NCBI GenBank assembly: GCA_017744915.1
Contig: JAGIAH010000009.1
Coordinates: forward strand, 434,001-498,000
Source of the DNA: Agrobacterium tumefaciens
Lineage (GTDB): Bacteria; Pseudomonadota; Alphaproteobacteria; Rhizobiales; Rhizobiaceae
DNA length: 64,000 bases
Direction of reading: 5' to 3'
Within the stretch, counting starts at the first letter, position 1, and every line of letters starts with the position of its first letter. Positions 62,613 to 64,000 of this stretch are shown one piece after another. The notes under the pieces are model-generated. The model searched no databases and was not told the DNA's origin. It was given only the letters and a program-made list of their open reading frames with translations. Made by a program: the position numbers and the translations under genes.

Positions 62613-64000
62613 TCAGTTGGCAAGAACCCGCTGCGATGGAAAGGTGATTTCCACCAGCGTGCCTTCATTCGGCGTGGAGGTGATGGAGAAATTCGCTCGG
62701 TTGGCGTCGACCATGGCTTTCGTCAACGGCAGGCCAAGCCCGGTGCCATCACCGCGCACGCGCTTGCCCGACGACGCCACCTGCCGGAACGGCTTCATCG
62801 CCTGTTCCAGTTCCGCCCGTGTCATGCCGATGCCGGTGTCGCGGATGCGCAGCGATACGCTGCCATTGGCCTCATAGGCGGTGGAAACAACGATCTGGCC
62901 GCCGGATGGGGTGAAGCGGATGGCGTTCGACAGGATGTTCAGCACGATCTGCTTGATCGAGCGCAGGTCGGCGACGATCTGCGGTACGGATTGTGCCAGC
63001 GCCGTGCGGATGATGACGCGCTGGTTATTGGCCTGCGGCTGCACCAGCGAGACGGCTTCGGCCACCGTCTCGTTCAACGGCACGGCGATGAAATCCACAT
63101 CCATCTGCCCGGCCTCAATCTTGGAAATATCGAGCAGATCATTGACGATATCGAGCACGTGCCGGCCGGAACGGCCGATATCATTGGCATATTCCACATA
63201 ACGCGGATGGCCGATCGGCCCGAAACGTTCCGTCGCCATCATGTCGGCAAAACCGATGATGGCGTTGAGCGGCGTGCGGATTTCATGGCTGACGCGGGCA
63301 AGGAAATCGGTCTTGTGCGCATTGGCGGTTTCCGCCGCACGCTTGGCGTTGCGCAGCTCTTCTTCCGTGCGCTTCCACTGGGTGATGTCGCGGATGACGG
63401 CGCAATAGCCATGGGAAGATTTGAGCCGGCCGATGGTCATGAACAGCGGCAGGAAACCGCCGGATGCCTCGCGGCCGATCACTTCGCGGCCGTCGTTCAG
63501 CACGCTGGCGACGCCGTTATTGGCAAGGCCGGAGAGATAATCCAGCACGGCGCGCTGGCTCTCATGGGCAAAGAGCGTCACGAAGGGTTTGCCGGCGATT
63601 TCGCCATTATCATAGTTGAACAGCGCGCTGGCGGAACGATTGAGCGAGCGGATTTCGCCCTCATCGCCCAGAAGCACCACGCCATCGGTAGCGGTTTCCA
63701 GAATGGAATGCAGCTCTTCCACTTCGCCCTGCAACAGGGAGAGGCTGCCGGCCTCGGCATTTTCCGGATCTGCAGCGGTATTTTCATTGGCCGCCGTAAC
63801 CGACACCGGCTTTTCTTCCAGCGGAACCAGCGACAGCATCAGCGCCTTGGTCTCTTCCCAGCGGATGGATTGCAGCCGCGCCTTGACCGGGATGATGTCG
63901 TTTTCGGCGCTGACGACCACCATGCCGCCCTCGTGGTTCGGCATGTCTTCCAGTTCCTGCCGTTGCAGCAGCGCTTCCAGTCCGCCCACTTCTTCCAGTT
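62613..64000 (-). CDS. PAS-domain sensor histidine kinase, PdhS-like, N-terminus beyond the window
   Basis: The frame is open to the right edge, so at least 462 C-terminal residues are present and the N-terminus is missing. A PAS domain (about the middle of the visible part: ILETATDGVVLLGDEGEIRS, SALFNYDNGEIAGKPFVTLF) is followed by the kinase core: H box VSHEIRTPLNAIIGFADMM, N box IVLNILSNAIRFTPSGG, G1 DTGIGM and G2 GDGTGLGLPLTKAM. The H-box wording and overall layout match the PdhS/DivJ/PleC kinases that act on DivK in alphaproteobacterial cell-cycle control. Linkage to the C58 gene order suggests PdhS1, which is inferred from memory. Confidence 0.85.
   Translation of the reverse strand, partial: LEEVGGLEALLQRQELEDMPNHEGGMVVVSAENDIIPVKARLQSIRWEETKALMLSLVPLEEKPVSVTAANENTAADPENAEAGSLSLLQGEVEELHSILETATDGVVLLGDEGEIRSLNRSASALFNYDNGEIAGKPFVTLFAHESQRAVLDYLSGLANNGVASVLNDGREVIGREASGGFLPLFMTIGRLKSSHGYCAVIRDITQWKRTEEELRNAKRAAETANAHKTDFLARVSHEIRTPLNAIIGFADMMATERFGPIGHPRYVEYANDIGRSGRHVLDIVNDLLDISKIEAGQMDVDFIAVPLNETVAEAVSLVQPQANNQRVIIRTALAQSVPQIVADLRSIKQIVLNILSNAIRFTPSGGQIVVSTAYEANGSVSLRIRDTGIGMTRAELEQAMKPFRQVASSGKRVRGDGTGLGLPLTKAMVDANRANFSITSTPNEGTLVEITFPSQRVLAN

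Overview
The window reads as chromosomal DNA of an Agrobacterium (Rhizobiaceae, Alphaproteobacteria). It closely resembles the circular-chromosome stretch of the A. tumefaciens/A. fabrum C58 group that runs from the flagellar cluster to a PdhS-type kinase. This assignment comes from gene content and order, not from a search. The markers are the rhizobial motor genes motB-motC-motD/fliK, an orphan Rem/FtcR-type regulator, a flaD-type flagellin, a flaF-flbT pair, the aglEFGAK operon, a zwf-pgl-edd operon and a PdhS-like kinase. Base composition is GC-rich throughout. I saw no tRNA, rRNA, CRISPR array, phage or insertion sequence.

Layout. 1-617: the 3' part of a LysE-type exporter. 0.77-28.2 kb: a flagellar supercluster. 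A minus-strand unit (DUF1217 protein, flgF, fliI, a membrane protein) diverges from a plus-strand unit (motA, fliM, fliN, fliG, then flhB after a hairpin/terminator). These are followed by flaD, a fliH-like gene, motB, motC, fliK/motD, a lytic transglycosylase, rem, flgE, flgK, flgL, flaF, flbT, flgD, fliQ, flhA, fliR and four small flagellar-associated genes. 28.4-31 kb: a divergent WecG/TagA/CpsF-like protein and a Wzz/GumC-like chain-length protein, the least expected pair here. 31-32 kb: folD. 32.1-39.9 kb: aglR and the aglEFGAK alpha-glucoside uptake and hydrolysis operon, with two LacI-type operators and a terminator. 40-42.6 kb: a possible PilZ-like protein, a ParD/ParE-type pair and a Tat-exported metallophosphatase. 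42.8-46.9 kb: the Entner-Doudoroff operon zwf-pgl-edd. 47-49.8 kb: puuB/puuA-type putrescine catabolism genes. 49.9-56 kb: an HI0933-type flavoprotein, a LysR regulator with a divergent small ORF, aceA (isocitrate lyase) and a divergent ScfR/RamB-type regulator. 56.2-60.4 kb: a potFGHI-type polyamine ABC transporter. 60.7-62.4 kb: an FbpB/SfuB-type iron transporter permease. 62.6 kb to the end: the C-terminal half of a PAS histidine kinase.

How the genes work together. The flagellar block supplies the export apparatus (fliI, fliH-like, flhA, flhB, fliQ, fliR), switch (fliM, fliN, fliG), motor (motA, motB, motC), hook and hook-filament parts (flgE, flgD, fliK, flgK, flgL), a filament subunit (flaD), post-transcriptional flagellin control (flaF, flbT) and a master regulator (rem). 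The agl, zwf-pgl-edd, aceA, puu and pot blocks form a carbon/nitrogen scavenging set: alpha-glucosides enter the Entner-Doudoroff route, C2 units use the glyoxylate shunt, and putrescine is imported and catabolised.

The intergenic DNA is unusually structured. Several hairpins share CATTCC/GGAATG arms (31986-32014, 51144-51254, 57313-57415, 62496-62558), and a separate palindromic repeat lies at 11405-11448. The AT-rich rem upstream region carries inverted and direct repeats. A terminator-bounded 310-base gap at 60.4-60.7 kb could hold a small RNA. All family assignments are by reading the sequence; none were checked against a database.
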